DNA of 64,000 nt. Source: Eubacteriales bacterium. Lineage in GTDB: Bacteria > Bacillota > Clostridia > Lachnospirales > Lachnospiraceae. The notes beneath the pieces are model-generated. The model was not told the DNA's origin. It was given only the letters and a program-made list of their open reading frames with translations, and made no database searches. A program made the position numbers and the translations under genes. Position 1 is the first letter of the stretch; every line of letters starts with the position of its first letter. This document shows positions 53,602 through 62,753 of this stretch, one piece after another. Location of the stretch: the NCBI GenBank assembly GCA_030526005.1, contig JAUNDP010000002.1:87419-151418 (forward strand), read 5' to 3'.

Positions 53602-53709
53602 TCATACGCCTACGCTTACGATTTTAATTTGTCCTCTCCAGAATTGAAGAGTCGAATATTTCCAGCCCAATCGTTCTTTGGTATGACGCACGGTCTGCAT
53701 ACTGCACAT
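53602..53709 (-). CDS. 35-residue small protein with strong ribosome site
   Basis: A 35-codon minus-strand frame begins with ATG at 53709, eight to nine bases from an excellent AAGGAGGAAT, and ends at TGA 53602-53604. The peptide starts MCSMQTVRHTKERLGWKYST and ends IKIVSVGV: one cysteine, a basic and aromatic middle and a hydrophobic end. A promoter with TTGACA stands directly upstream, and the secreted-protein gene follows. It may be a leader peptide, a signalling peptide or a small secreted-system partner; no family is recognised. Confidence 0.45.
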   Translation of the reverse strand: MCSMQTVRHTKERLGWKYSTLQFWRGQIKIVSVGV

Positions 53710-53755
53710 ATCGATTCCTCCTTTTCTTGGTTTTTTTGTTCAAAATTACAATTAT

Positions 53756-53784
53756 ATGGTATCAGATATACTCCTCTTTGTCAA
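53756..53784 (-). promoter_or_regulatory. promoter of the small ORF and secreted-protein gene
   Basis: TTGACA (53784-53779) and TACCAT (53761-53756) on the minus strand are 17 bases apart, with TGA before the second box as extended -10. The first box lies at the broken end of the ISAs1 relic. Confidence 0.6.
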
Positions 53785-54093
53785 TAATCACGACATACGC
53801 ATGAATTGTTTTCTTCCCTCATTTTTATTCAGTAATTCCTGCCATTCTTCATGCAACTTCTATAATACTTCTGATGTCAGCATCTCAAACACACGACCAA
53901 GCGTATCATAGGATGGTATCCCATTTTTTAATTCAATATATTTTTTCAAATATTCCTCATGATAATGGGCAAAGTATTCCATTTCCACCCGGTCATCTAC
54001 ATTTGCAAGCGTATCAAACAGCACAATTACAATAATATCTTTCAATTTATGTCATACTTTCGTCTGCTGACGCTTATCCTCAATATAATCCAT
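53775..54093 (-). pseudogene. ISAs1-family transposase relic, N-terminal fragment with stop codons
   Basis: From an ATG at 54093 the minus strand reads MDYIEDKRQQTKV, stop, HKLKDIIVIVLFDTLANVDD, then EMEYFAHYHEEYLKKYIELK, NGIPSYDTLGRVFEMLTSEV, another stop, and KLHEEWQELLNKNEGRKQ. This is the N-terminal domain of ISAs1-type transposases (GIPSHDTFGRVF in intact members). The first stop replaces an expected Arg codon. The fragment ends at VVIID, where the catalytic DDE domain should begin, so it is dead. Confidence 0.85.
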
Positions 54094-54101
54094 CCATCAT
54101 A

Positions 54102-54143
54102 AAATCCCCTTTTTCTTTTTATCATACCAGAAAAAGGGGATTT
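54102..54143 (-). terminator. hairpin after the exporter operon
   Basis: AAATCCCCTTTTTCT and its exact complement (54102-54116, 54129-54143) form a 15-base-pair stem about 90 bases beyond the last exporter gene. Only four T follow on the minus strand, so it may be a weak terminator or an end of the adjacent ISAs1 relic. Confidence 0.6.
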
Positions 54144-54230
54144 GTTCGCAATTTATTTACTCATGCGTTTGTCGTGTATAGATTCTGGCTTATCGCCGTC
54201 TGCTTTTCTGAAACTTCCTGACTTTTTTCT

Positions 54231-55484
54231 TTACTCATGGCGGAGTGCGTCAATCGGATTTAAGTTTGCCGCTTTAATGGAAGGCAGCAATCCGAAAATA
54301 ATTCCGATCATCATGGAAAAGATCACAGAACCGATTGCCGCCGGAATGCTGATTGCAATCGGCGTTCCCGAAATTTTATGAATCGCCTCTGACAATCCGA
54401 TTCCGACTCCGACTCCGATAAGACCTCCCAGACTTGTAAGAACGGCCGCCTCCGTCAGGAACTGTCCTAAAATTCGCCTTTTCTTTGCTCCGATCGCCTT
54501 TTTCAATCCAATTTCATTTGTACGCTCTGTCACAGATACCAGCATAATATTCATAACGCCGATGCCTCCTACCAGAAGTGAGATACTTGCAATCCAGATC
54601 AACTGGCTGTTTGTCGCATTACTCAGATCCTGAAGATCTTTTGCTGTCTTCAGAACATCGGCAGCTTTATATTTGATATCGCTGTTGTCCGCATGAACAT
54701 ACTGGTTCAGAATATCTTCTGTCTGTTTTCCTGCCGAACTCATATCTTCTGTGCTTTGGGCCTTTACCAGAACATTTTGCGGTTCATCATACTGATAGAC
54801 GATACACCAGCTTGCAGACGGAATATATACCGTACCGCTCGACTCTGTCATATACATATGATAGTCATCAATCGAATTGATCACCGGCTCAAACTGTTCC
54901 ATCTGCTGCGCCACTCCCACCACAATAAATGGTTCCTTGTTGATCTCTATTGTTTTTCCAAGGGGATTTTCATCCTGAAACAATGATGTCGCAGCCGTGT
55001 CATCTATAATTGCCACTTTTCGGAACATGGTATAATCGCTTTCGATAAACTGTCTTCCTGTTCTGACAATATATCCCGCTGTATCAAAATAATTTTCATC
55101 AATTCCATAGATGTTTGCGCCCTGCAAAGCCTGATTTTTATAGAAAATTCCATCTGCATACGTTCTTGCTGTATACAGGGATACATTTTCTACCTCTGGC
55201 AGCTGTAAAATTTCCTGTCTCGTATCCTCTGAGATGACAGGCACTCCATTTGGAATGCCATTGTATGCGATTTCGTAATCCCATTCTCCCTGGCTCAGTT
55301 TTACGCTTACCGTATTATTTCCGGAACCAATCAGATTTTTCTTAATCTGCTCATTTGTTCCCTGAATCGTAGAGACGATGGAAATGATGGAGGCAATACC
55401 TATGATGATTCCGAGCATTGTCAGGAAGGATCGCATTTTATGCGACCAGACTCCCTGAAAAGATAATCGTATATTTTCAATCAA
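54231..55484 (-). CDS. MacB/YknZ-like ABC exporter permease
   Basis: A 417-residue permease. It starts MIENIRLSFQGVWSHKMRSF, has one N-terminal membrane segment (about 20-42), an extracellular MacB-type domain of about 240 residues, then three membrane segments with the FtsX signature GGIGVMNIMLVSVTERTNEI and IGLKKAIGAKKRRI. It would extrude peptides, toxins or antibiotics in a mechanotransmission-type exporter. The start is TTG at 55484 behind a strong AGGAGGT. Last gene of the four-gene operon. Confidence 0.92.
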   Translation of the reverse strand: MIENIRLSFQGVWSHKMRSFLTMLGIIIGIASIISIVSTIQGTNEQIKKNLIGSGNNTVSVKLSQGEWDYEIAYNGIPNGVPVISEDTRQEILQLPEVENVSLYTARTYADGIFYKNQALQGANIYGIDENYFDTAGYIVRTGRQFIESDYTMFRKVAIIDDTAATSLFQDENPLGKTIEINKEPFIVVGVAQQMEQFEPVINSIDDYHMYMTESSGTVYIPSASWCIVYQYDEPQNVLVKAQSTEDMSSAGKQTEDILNQYVHADNSDIKYKAADVLKTAKDLQDLSNATNSQLIWIASISLLVGGIGVMNIMLVSVTERTNEIGLKKAIGAKKRRILGQFLTEAAVLTSLGGLIGVGVGIGLSEAIHKISGTPIAISIPAAIGSVIFSMMIGIIFGLLPSIKAANLNPIDALRHE

Positions 55485-55495
55485 TTTCGTACCTC

Positions 55496-58400
55496 CTAAT
55501 AAAATCCGCCTGACTCAGACGCTACTGTCTTTGCGCCCTCTTTTACATCCGATCCGTATGGAAATGCCACACTGTCTTCCATCGTCAGTCCTTCTTTGAT
55601 TTCCATATAGCTGGAGTAAATAATCTTTCCTGTCTTGACATACTGTTTTTTCAGTTTTCCGTCTTTTCCTGCCTTATAGACATAGCTTTGCCCATTTTCG
55701 GAACGTATATATGCCATCTGCAGATAAATCGTATCCAGTCCGGAAGCCGAAGCAGATACAGAGATAGTAACGGAGGAAGAATCATTCAAGCCATCTGCTT
55801 CCTCCACATATGCTTTAAACGGATAGTAGGAAGCGTTCGTATTTTCTGTTCCATAGCCGTAATAATTATTGCTGGAATCCTCCGGATACTCTGAGATCTC
55901 TGTGATCACAGCCGTATACTGCATTCCCGTCTCCAACGACTGTACGGAAACCTCGTCTCCTACCTCCAGCGTTCCCAGATTCAGCTCACTCATATTTCCG
56001 ACAATATACATACCAGAATCACTCGTCACCTCAATGAAAGCGTCCCCGTTGCTCTCTCCTGTCGAAGCATCCCCCGCCGCTTTTACAACGCCGTTGATAG
56101 AACTGAGAATCACGCCATTTTTTATTTTTTTCTCGTATTGAGTAATTTTTAACTCCGACTCTTTTTCATCCAGTGTCAATGTCTTTAGCAGAGTTTCCTG
56201 TTCTCGGATTGCTGCTTTTAATTCCTCTTCCGTATAGGTGATTCCGCCGCCATCTCCTGGAAACTCATCTTCTGGGAAGAAATCATCGCCCCAGTAATCG
56301 CTCTCCGGTTCTGTCGGTTCTTCTATGATTTTTTCTAATCCATTTTTTGTAAATAAGAAAGAATATGTCGGAGGATATGGATCATGCTTCTGTGTGCCAT
56401 TGATCACAATTTTTTCAATCAGACCGTCCAAACTCTGTGGATCTTCAATTTCAAGACAAACATACACACCATCGTTAATCCTTTTTTCTCCGGTCTTATT
56501 ATATCCAAGCACTCTGTTTATGAATGTGCTTGTCAGTTTTGTTTCCTCGGCACAGCGGAAGGTAAATGGATTATTTGCTGTTCCATCTCCTTTATAGTAC
56601 GCTCCATTTTTGTAGTTCTTATCTCCAAGAGATTCATATGTCAGCTCACTGTATACGTCAATATCTTCCCCCGGTCCTGGCTCTGTCGGTTTCTCCGTCT
56701 CTGATTCCGTTGGTTTTTCCGTTTCCGGCTCCGTCAGTTTCTCCAGCCCTGTTTTCTTCATGATCCAGATATCATTTTTGTTGAATCCTTCTGTTTTCTG
56801 GGCTGTTCCATTAAGAGTCAATCTTACAACGGTTTCTCCATTATAATCCGTATTGCCATTTTTATCCTGACGGATTTCCAGACGTACATAGCACGCTTTT
56901 GCCATGTCTCTATTTTTTCCATCCTTGTCAAATCCCATCACTCGATTCAGAAATCCGCCTGTAATTCTCGTATTTTCCGCGCAGACATACAGATAAGGAT
57001 TTTCTTTTGTTCCATCTCCGCTAAAATACTCTTTTTTATCTATAGAATCATATAATAATTTTCCCGGCGCTGCATTCGGCATCGTCGCAAGATCCAGCCA
57101 AAGCTCGCTTTCCGTCTCAGATTCAGGCTCTGTTCCTGTCTCACTCTCTGCTTCGGTCGCCTGCGTTGTCAGATTTTCCATAATAATCATATCATTGAGG
57201 ATTTTCTCTTCCTCCTCCAATGTCATAACAGGCATCGTTTCGCTCTGCTGCTCTGGTTCTTCTGTCTCAGACAGTATCTCACTCTGATTCTCGAATTCTT
57301 CCGTGCCAGGCTGTATCTCCTCCGGCGCTGTTTCAGGTATTGTTTCGGGTATTGTCTCCGGCGCTGTCTCCGTCACAGTTTCTGTCTGTGTTTCAGACTC
57401 CAAAAGTTGTGTCTGACTTTCTGTCTGCACTTCTGTCAACTGTTCGCTCTGTTCCGATTCCTCTTCCTCTTTTTGATCTGCGAACATTTTCTCAAACTCT
57501 TTCGTCTCTATACGCTTCGGTATTTCTCCTTCAGCAGTCCGGTTTCCTTCCTGATCTACAATAATTTCCATACCTTCCGGCGTAAATCTCCACTCCGAGT
57601 CTTTATAATATCCCTGGTCTCTTTTATCTCCATTGCCATTCAGCCTCAGAATACGCTGTACCCCGTCTGCTGCATCTTTTGCCCGCACTGCCAAAAGAAC
57701 GTAGGCTCCTCCTGCAATTTTTTCTGTTCCTTCCTCATCCCATCCTCTGACAAGATTTAAGAAACTTCCATGAATCAAAACATTTTCTGTACAGTAAAAG
57801 ATAAACGGCTCTTCTTTTGTGCCTTCTCCGATGTCTGCCTGTGATTTATAATCCAGTTTCTCTGCCGGAACGACATAGTCCTGTTCGATCTCAGGGAGCT
57901 GATATTCCGACTCTTTTGGCGGCTGTACAGAATCCGTCTGCGTCTCCTTCTGTGTTTCGTCAGTGGATTCCGTCTCTATCTCAGGCAGAACTACTTCTGA
58001 TTCCGTAACTGGAGTATCGGTCTGTTCTGGTTCTGTCTGCCTTTCTGTCTCAGATTCCGGTGAAATCGCTTCCGTCTCTGTCTGCGGAGTCACCTCTGAC
58101 TCTGGATTCAAATCCAGAATTCCCATGTCTGCTCCGCCCTGTGTCTCTGTCATTCCTTCTGTCATTGCCAATGAAACGCTGCGCTCATTCGGAATGACAA
58201 AAGCCATGGTGTCTGCCGGCACAGGAGTGGTATTATACAATTTTTCAAGCGCTTTCTGCGCCGCTTCCATCTTCAGTCCCAGCGTCGCCTTATTCAGTTT
58301 TTCCATCTCCAGATCCAGCTCCGTAAGTGTCATATCATATGACATCAGCTTATCTCCGACTTTCACTTTGTCTCCAGCTTTGACATAGACTTCTTTTACA

Positions 58401-58618
58401 TTATTTTCGCCGCTGAGCTGTACTTTCTGTGTCACGTCAGAGGTTGCTGTTCCGGATATGGAAGAGCTGTCTCCATAATACTGGGTCGAGAGGTAAGAGA
58501 CAGGTGTTACTTCCACTGGGTTCTTATTGTTCTGCATATAGGAATAAATGCCATACCCCGCGCCTGAGCAAACCAGACATACACTTAAGGTCACTGCTAT
58601 GATTGTCTTTACTTTCAT
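55496..58618 (-). CDS. giant exporter adaptor protein with three inserted domain repeats
   Basis: A 1040-residue membrane-fusion (HlyD/YknX-like) protein, over twice the usual length. A signal anchor (5-24) precedes the first lipoyl half (VYVKAGDKVKVGDKLMSYD). The second half comes only at about 835-865 (ILSSINGVVKAAGD), followed by the beta-barrel and membrane-proximal parts. The insertion between them holds three related domains (about 255-350, 519-628, 656-765), each with GxGTxxxPFxFxCxE, FLNxVxG and YVxLEI segments, joined by Glu/Thr/Ser-rich linkers (165-250, 365-505, 628-655). It overlaps the ATPase gene by ATGA and has AGGAGG before its ATG. The repeat domain is not one I recognise. 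Confidence 0.82.
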   Translation of the reverse strand: MKVKTIIAVTLSVCLVCSGAGYGIYSYMQNNKNPVEVTPVSYLSTQYYGDSSSISGTATSDVTQKVQLSGENNVKEVYVKAGDKVKVGDKLMSYDMTLTELDLEMEKLNKATLGLKMEAAQKALEKLYNTTPVPADTMAFVIPNERSVSLAMTEGMTETQGGADMGILDLNPESEVTPQTETEAISPESETERQTEPEQTDTPVTESEVVLPEIETESTDETQKETQTDSVQPPKESEYQLPEIEQDYVVPAEKLDYKSQADIGEGTKEEPFIFYCTENVLIHGSFLNLVRGWDEEGTEKIAGGAYVLLAVRAKDAADGVQRILRLNGNGDKRDQGYYKDSEWRFTPEGMEIIVDQEGNRTAEGEIPKRIETKEFEKMFADQKEEEESEQSEQLTEVQTESQTQLLESETQTETVTETAPETIPETIPETAPEEIQPGTEEFENQSEILSETEEPEQQSETMPVMTLEEEEKILNDMIIMENLTTQATEAESETGTEPESETESELWLDLATMPNAAPGKLLYDSIDKKEYFSGDGTKENPYLYVCAENTRITGGFLNRVMGFDKDGKNRDMAKACYVRLEIRQDKNGNTDYNGETVVRLTLNGTAQKTEGFNKNDIWIMKKTGLEKLTEPETEKPTESETEKPTEPGPGEDIDVYSELTYESLGDKNYKNGAYYKGDGTANNPFTFRCAEETKLTSTFINRVLGYNKTGEKRINDGVYVCLEIEDPQSLDGLIEKIVINGTQKHDPYPPTYSFLFTKNGLEKIIEEPTEPESDYWGDDFFPEDEFPGDGGGITYTEEELKAAIREQETLLKTLTLDEKESELKITQYEKKIKNGVILSSINGVVKAAGDASTGESNGDAFIEVTSDSGMYIVGNMSELNLGTLEVGDEVSVQSLETGMQYTAVITEISEYPEDSSNNYYGYGTENTNASYYPFKAYVEEADGLNDSSSVTISVSASASGLDTIYLQMAYIRSENGQSYVYKAGKDGKLKKQYVKTGKIIYSSYMEIKEGLTMEDSVAFPYGSDVKEGAKTVASESGGFY

Positions 58619-59304
58619 ACGTTTTCCTCCTTTCGTGTTCTCTCTGAAATCTCTCCATCAAAAATATCTACGATTCTCTTTGCACACTTTGCCACGCCTG
58701 CATCATGCGTAATCATAATGACGGTGACGCCCTCTTTGTTCAATTCCTCAAACAATTCCATAACCTGATGGCTCGACTTGGAATCAAGCGCTCCCGTCGG
58801 CTCGTCAGCCAGAAGAATCTTCGGATTATTTACCATTGCCCTCGCAATCGCAACACGCTGTTTCTGACCTCCTGACAACTGATTCGGCACAAAGTGAAGA
58901 CGATCGCCAAGTCCTACTCTCTCAAGGGCAATCTGCGCACGCTTTCTGCGTTCCTTTTTTTTCACCCCCGCATAGATGAGCGGCAAAGCCACATTGTCAA
59001 GCGCTGACAATTTGGGAAGTAGCTGGAAATTCTGAAATACGAATCCAATGCTTCTCAGTCTCACCTCAGCAACTTGATTTTCTTTTTGTTCCAGCACCTT
59101 CTGGCCATCCAGGCGGAACGTTCCCTTCGTCGGTTTATCCAGGCATCCGATGATATTCATCAGCGTCGATTTTCCTGAACCGGACGGTCCCATAATCGCC
59201 ACATATTCTCCTTCTTCCACCTGCAGATTGATGTCTTTTAAGACAGGCACAATCATCTTGCCCTGGATATAATCTTTATAAATATGTTCCATTTCTAAAA
59301 TCAA
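58615..59304 (-). CDS. MacB/LolD-type ABC exporter ATPase
   Basis: A 229-residue ATPase with Walker A GPSGSGKST, signature LSGGQKQRVAIAR and Walker B ILLADEPTGALD, of the YknY/MacB/LolD class. The start is probably TTG at 59304 with GGAG about nine bases upstream; an ATG four codons on lacks good spacing. It sits between two adaptor genes and powers the permease encoded at 54231-55484. Confidence 0.95.
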   Translation of the reverse strand: MILEMEHIYKDYIQGKMIVPVLKDINLQVEEGEYVAIMGPSGSGKSTLMNIIGCLDKPTKGTFRLDGQKVLEQKENQVAEVRLRSIGFVFQNFQLLPKLSALDNVALPLIYAGVKKKERRKRAQIALERVGLGDRLHFVPNQLSGGQKQRVAIARAMVNNPKILLADEPTGALDSKSSHQVMELFEELNKEGVTVIMITHDAGVAKCAKRIVDIFDGEISERTRKEENV

Positions 59305-59322
59305 CGTTTTTCACTCCGTTCT

Positions 59323-60786
59323 TTATAATCCCCCGTCAAAACCGCCTATAATGCCGACATTTCCTGCCCCGATATCAACTGAACCCCCTTCATTCAGAAA
59401 TTGATCATCCGAAAGTTCTCCCTCATCTGCCAGATCGCCCTCTATAATATCATCCGGCACAGCATCTGCCATAGAGGCATCCGGCATGGTCGCATCATAG
59501 CCGGTAGCCAGGAAATCATCAAAATTATCATCATATATTTCATTGACCATGTCTGGATCGTCCAGATTCAAATCATCATCTGAATTATCCATTCCAAACG
59601 TAGCTTCATCAAAATTATGCGTGATCGGCATTCCTTCTTCAAGTCCCTGACTTGGATAGGTAATATAATCTCCCGCTGTCAGTCCATCTAAGATCTCATA
59701 CTGATCCATCTCTTCATCATATTCTCCAAGTGTCAGCTCCCGTTTTTCCAGCTTTTCTTTTTCATTTGCCGCCCAAACGTACGGTGCGCTTCCTTCCTCC
59801 TGTACAATATAATAAGACGGCAGCCAAAGCCCTGACTTTGCTTCCATCTGCCCAGTGTCCATCTCAATATAGACATGCTGACCCAGCATCAGCCCTTCAT
59901 CGTCGTCCAGAACAACATAAAATGGATATGTGCTGCTGTTTGTATTGCCTGACTGATTAGAAGCATACGTATCTGTCTGATTGGAAGAAGCAGCTTCCAT
60001 GTCGATGGAATCTAATGTTCCTCTCCAGATCTGATCTTCATTTACACGCGAATGGACAATCACTCTGCTGCCGAGCATCAGAGACTGTACATTCTGTTCA
60101 TTTACCGTTCCTTTTACCCGATAATCGCCTGTCGCAAGAATTGTAATCAGAGGGTCTGGCTCCCCTGTATACGCATCGATCTTGGAGCTGTCTGTGTTGA
60201 TCGTTTTTACCACGCCATCAATCTCACTCGTCACAACAGAGCTGTTTATCGTCTTTTTCAGCTGCTCCATCTCTACTTTTTTGCTTTTCTGTTCGTATTC
60301 CGTACGTTTTACAGTATTCTCTGCTGTCTGAATCTCGATCGTATAGTTGAGCTGTTCCTCTGCCCCTGCCTTTGACTGGGCGATTTTCAGTTCCTCGATC
60401 TGTGCTTTTGTATTTTCAATATCATTTGCTGTTCGTTCCAGATCGATCTCCGCCTGAGCCAGACTGTTTTGTGCTTCTGTCGTATCATACTTAAAAAGTT
60501 TCTGTCCAGCCTTTACCGTCTGTCCGACCTGCACATACACCTCTTCCACTTTCTGATCCTGAGACTGTTCTACTTTCCAGGTTTCCTGAGGTTCAATCAC
60601 CCCATTATAGCGATTGTTCAGTCCTGTTCCGCCTTCCAGTCCTGCAATCATAGATACGGCATCCACAAATACTACATTATTTGCATCGGAACTTTCTGAT
60701 TTGCCCGGTCCCATGTAGCGCCATACTGCATATCCGCTTCCTCCGAGCACTGCCAGTATTAAAACTGTAACTAAAAATTTCTTCAT
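59323..60786 (-). CDS. YknX-like exporter adaptor protein with acidic tail
   Basis: A 487-residue membrane-fusion protein. A signal anchor (about 4-24) is followed by the lipoyl half EVYVQVGQTVKAGQKLFKYD, a coiled-coil hairpin (about 105-190), the returning lipoyl half SEIDGVVKTINTDSSKI and a beta-barrel. The last 80 residues or so are very acidic (NSDDDLNLDDPDMVNEIYDD and similar) and end in a glycine-rich segment. First gene of the exporter operon; it would bridge the permease and the cell wall. The acidic tail could bind cations or a basic substrate. Confidence 0.9.
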   Translation of the reverse strand: MKKFLVTVLILAVLGGSGYAVWRYMGPGKSESSDANNVVFVDAVSMIAGLEGGTGLNNRYNGVIEPQETWKVEQSQDQKVEEVYVQVGQTVKAGQKLFKYDTTEAQNSLAQAEIDLERTANDIENTKAQIEELKIAQSKAGAEEQLNYTIEIQTAENTVKRTEYEQKSKKVEMEQLKKTINSSVVTSEIDGVVKTINTDSSKIDAYTGEPDPLITILATGDYRVKGTVNEQNVQSLMLGSRVIVHSRVNEDQIWRGTLDSIDMEAASSNQTDTYASNQSGNTNSSTYPFYVVLDDDEGLMLGQHVYIEMDTGQMEAKSGLWLPSYYIVQEEGSAPYVWAANEKEKLEKRELTLGEYDEEMDQYEILDGLTAGDYITYPSQGLEEGMPITHNFDEATFGMDNSDDDLNLDDPDMVNEIYDDNFDDFLATGYDATMPDASMADAVPDDIIEGDLADEGELSDDQFLNEGGSVDIGAGNVGIIGGFDGGL

Positions 60787-60906
60787 ATGCCAATCACCTT
60801 ATCTTTAAATTTTTAATTATTATAGCATAAGAGTACCTGCCCGCACATTAAGTTTGTCTTAATTTACTTTTCGACCTCATATGCGTCTCCGTCTCCGTCA
60901 TGCGCA

Positions 60907-60958
60907 TAAAAAGAGCTGTGAAAAATTATCGGTTTCCCAATAATTCTGCAACAGCTCT
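60907..60958 (-). terminator. Rho-independent terminator after glyA
   Basis: AGAGCTGT and ACAGCTCT (60912-60919, 60951-60958) close a long partly paired stem, followed on the minus strand by five T, 27 bases beyond the glyA stop. Confidence 0.85.
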
Positions 60959-60984
60959 GTTTTTATTTATCATGTGTTTTTATT

Positions 60985-62223
60985 TTATATTAATGGATAT
61001 TTATCTGTCAACCCTTTCGTCATCTCACGCTCTCTCTGATGATCTCCTTTCGGATTTTTCAAGACAGAAGCAATGATCTCTGCAATCGTATCCATATCTT
61101 CTTCATTCATTCCTCTTGAGGTGACTGCCGGCGTTCCAAGACGGATTCCGCTCGTTACAAATGCCGATTTTGGATCATTCGGAATCGTATTTTTATTTGC
61201 TGTGATGGAGACTTCGTCCAGCAGATTTTCTGCTTCTTTTCCTGTCAGATCCAGATTTGTAAGATCCACCAGCATCAGATGATTGTCCGTTCCTCCTGAC
61301 ACAATCTTAATTCCACGTTTCATCAGACCGCTGCACAGCGCTTTTGCATTTTTTGCCACATTCTGCTGATACGTCTTAAATTCTTCCGACAAAGCTTCTT
61401 TGAAACAGACTGCCTTTGCCGCAATCACATGCATCAGCGGTCCTCCCTGAATTCCCGGGAAAACAGCTTTGTTAAAATTAAATTTCTTTGCCGTTTCTTC
61501 GCTTGATAAAATCAGTCCGCCCCTTGGTCCTCTCAAGGTCTTATGTGTCGTCGTCGTCACAACATCTGCATATGGGAATGGGCTTGGATGAATCCCTGCT
61601 GCAACCAACCCTGCTATATGAGCGATATCAACCATCAGATATGCCCCGACTTCATCTGCAATTTCACGGAACTTTTTAAAATCAATGATTCTGGCATAAG
61701 CGCTTGCCCCTGCCACAATCAGTTTTGGCCTGCATTCCAGCGCAATCTCACGCACTTTGTCATAATCGATGACTCCGTCATCGTTTACGCCATATGGGAC
61801 AGCATGGAAATATGCGCCTGACATATTTGCCTCGCTTCCGTGTGAGAGATGGCCTCCATGCGCCAGACTCATCCCAAGGACGGTATCGCCTGGCTTTAGC
61901 ATTGCAAAAAAGACGGCCATATTTGCCTGCGCGCCAGAATGTGGCTGAACGTTGGCATAGGTACATCCAAAAATCTGTTTTGCTCTTTCAATCGCAATCG
62001 TCTCTACTTCGTCCACGCACTCGCATCCGCCATAGAATCTTTTTCCTGGATATCCCTCTGCATATTTGTTTGTCAACGGGCTGCCCATCGCCGCCATAAC
62101 TGCTTTACTCACCCAGTTCTCTGATGCAATCAGTTCAATATGACTATTCTGACGGTTCTGTTCTTTCTCAATACACGTTGCAATTTCAGGGTCAACCGCT
62201 CTGACTTCTTCTAATGAATACAT
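60985..62223 (-). CDS. glyA: serine hydroxymethyltransferase
   Basis: A 412-residue cytoplasmic PLP enzyme that converts serine and THF to glycine and methylene-THF, the substrate of the MetF reductase encoded in this window. It shows [55 protein letters not shown], the PLP-lysine segment [16 protein letters not shown] and the C-terminal [14 protein letters not shown] at 62223 has AGGAGGT upstream. Confidence 0.98.
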   Translation of the reverse strand: MYSLEEVRAVDPEIATCIEKEQNRQNSHIELIASENWVSKAVMAAMGSPLTNKYAEGYPGKRFYGGCECVDEVETIAIERAKQIFGCTYANVQPHSGAQANMAVFFAMLKPGDTVLGMSLAHGGHLSHGSEANMSGAYFHAVPYGVNDDGVIDYDKVREIALECRPKLIVAGASAYARIIDFKKFREIADEVGAYLMVDIAHIAGLVAAGIHPSPFPYADVVTTTTHKTLRGPRGGLILSSEETAKKFNFNKAVFPGIQGGPLMHVIAAKAVCFKEALSEEFKTYQQNVAKNAKALCSGLMKRGIKIVSGGTDNHLMLVDLTNLDLTGKEAENLLDEVSITANKNTIPNDPKSAFVTSGIRLGTPAVTSRGMNEEDMDTIAEIIASVLKNPKGDHQREREMTKGLTDKYPLI

Positions 62224-62269
62224 TTTTCTGACCTCCTGTCATTCTTTATTCCGTTAAAGTACTAATTTC

Positions 62270-62298
62270 ATTCTACTGACCCTGTCAGACCATGTCAA
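62270..62298 (-). promoter_or_regulatory. promoter of glyA with a palindrome between the boxes
   Basis: TTGACA (62298-62293) and TAGAAT (62275-62270) on the minus strand are 17 bases apart, a strong promoter. The spacer holds the inverted repeat CTGACCCTGTCAG (62276-62288), which could be an operator for a dimeric repressor such as a purine- or glycine-responsive regulator; none is identified here. Confidence 0.7.
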
Positions 62299-62432
62299 GA
62301 TTTTTTTCTCTATTTGACAATTTCTTAATTTTCTATTAAACTGAAAGCATATTTGTTCCTGTTCATCCATTCCCTTCTTATTTTGCCTTGCAGAGGGAAT
62401 CTTATTTTTTATCTATTTTACAGAGGTTTTTT

Positions 62433-62720
62433 ATGATAAAAATACTGACTTCTTATTTTCTGTTTTTAAATTTGACCGCACTTTTTCTGATGGCTTCTGA
62501 TAAGAGAAAAGCCCAGAAAGGCCGCTGGCGCATTGCAGAAAAAACACTGTTTGGTTTTGCTTTGTTTGGCGGCAGTATCGGTATTTTTCTTGGGATGTAT
62601 CTGTTTCACCACAAGACGCGCAAACCCCTGTTCCGCTTTGGAATACCTGCTGTGATTCTTGTTCAGATTTTTGTTGTTGCTTTTCTTTTGTATCATCAAA
62701 ATATCGGATCGTTTCATTAG
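62433..62720 (+). CDS. DUF1294 membrane protein
   Basis: A 95-residue protein with about three membrane segments and the DUF1294 pattern MASDKRKAQKGRWRIAEKTL, then GGSIGIFLGMYLFHHKTRK and FRFGIP. The family is widespread in bacteria and has no proven function. The ATG at 62433 with AGAGG upstream is chosen; the frame opens at 62388. It is followed after 33 bases by the lipoprotein gene and divergent from glyA. Confidence 0.9.
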   Translation: MIKILTSYFLFLNLTALFLMASDKRKAQKGRWRIAEKTLFGFALFGGSIGIFLGMYLFHHKTRKPLFRFGIPAVILVQIFVVAFLLYHQNIGSFH

Positions 62721-62753
62721 ATTTGCCATGAGACAATATAAAGGAGACTTATT

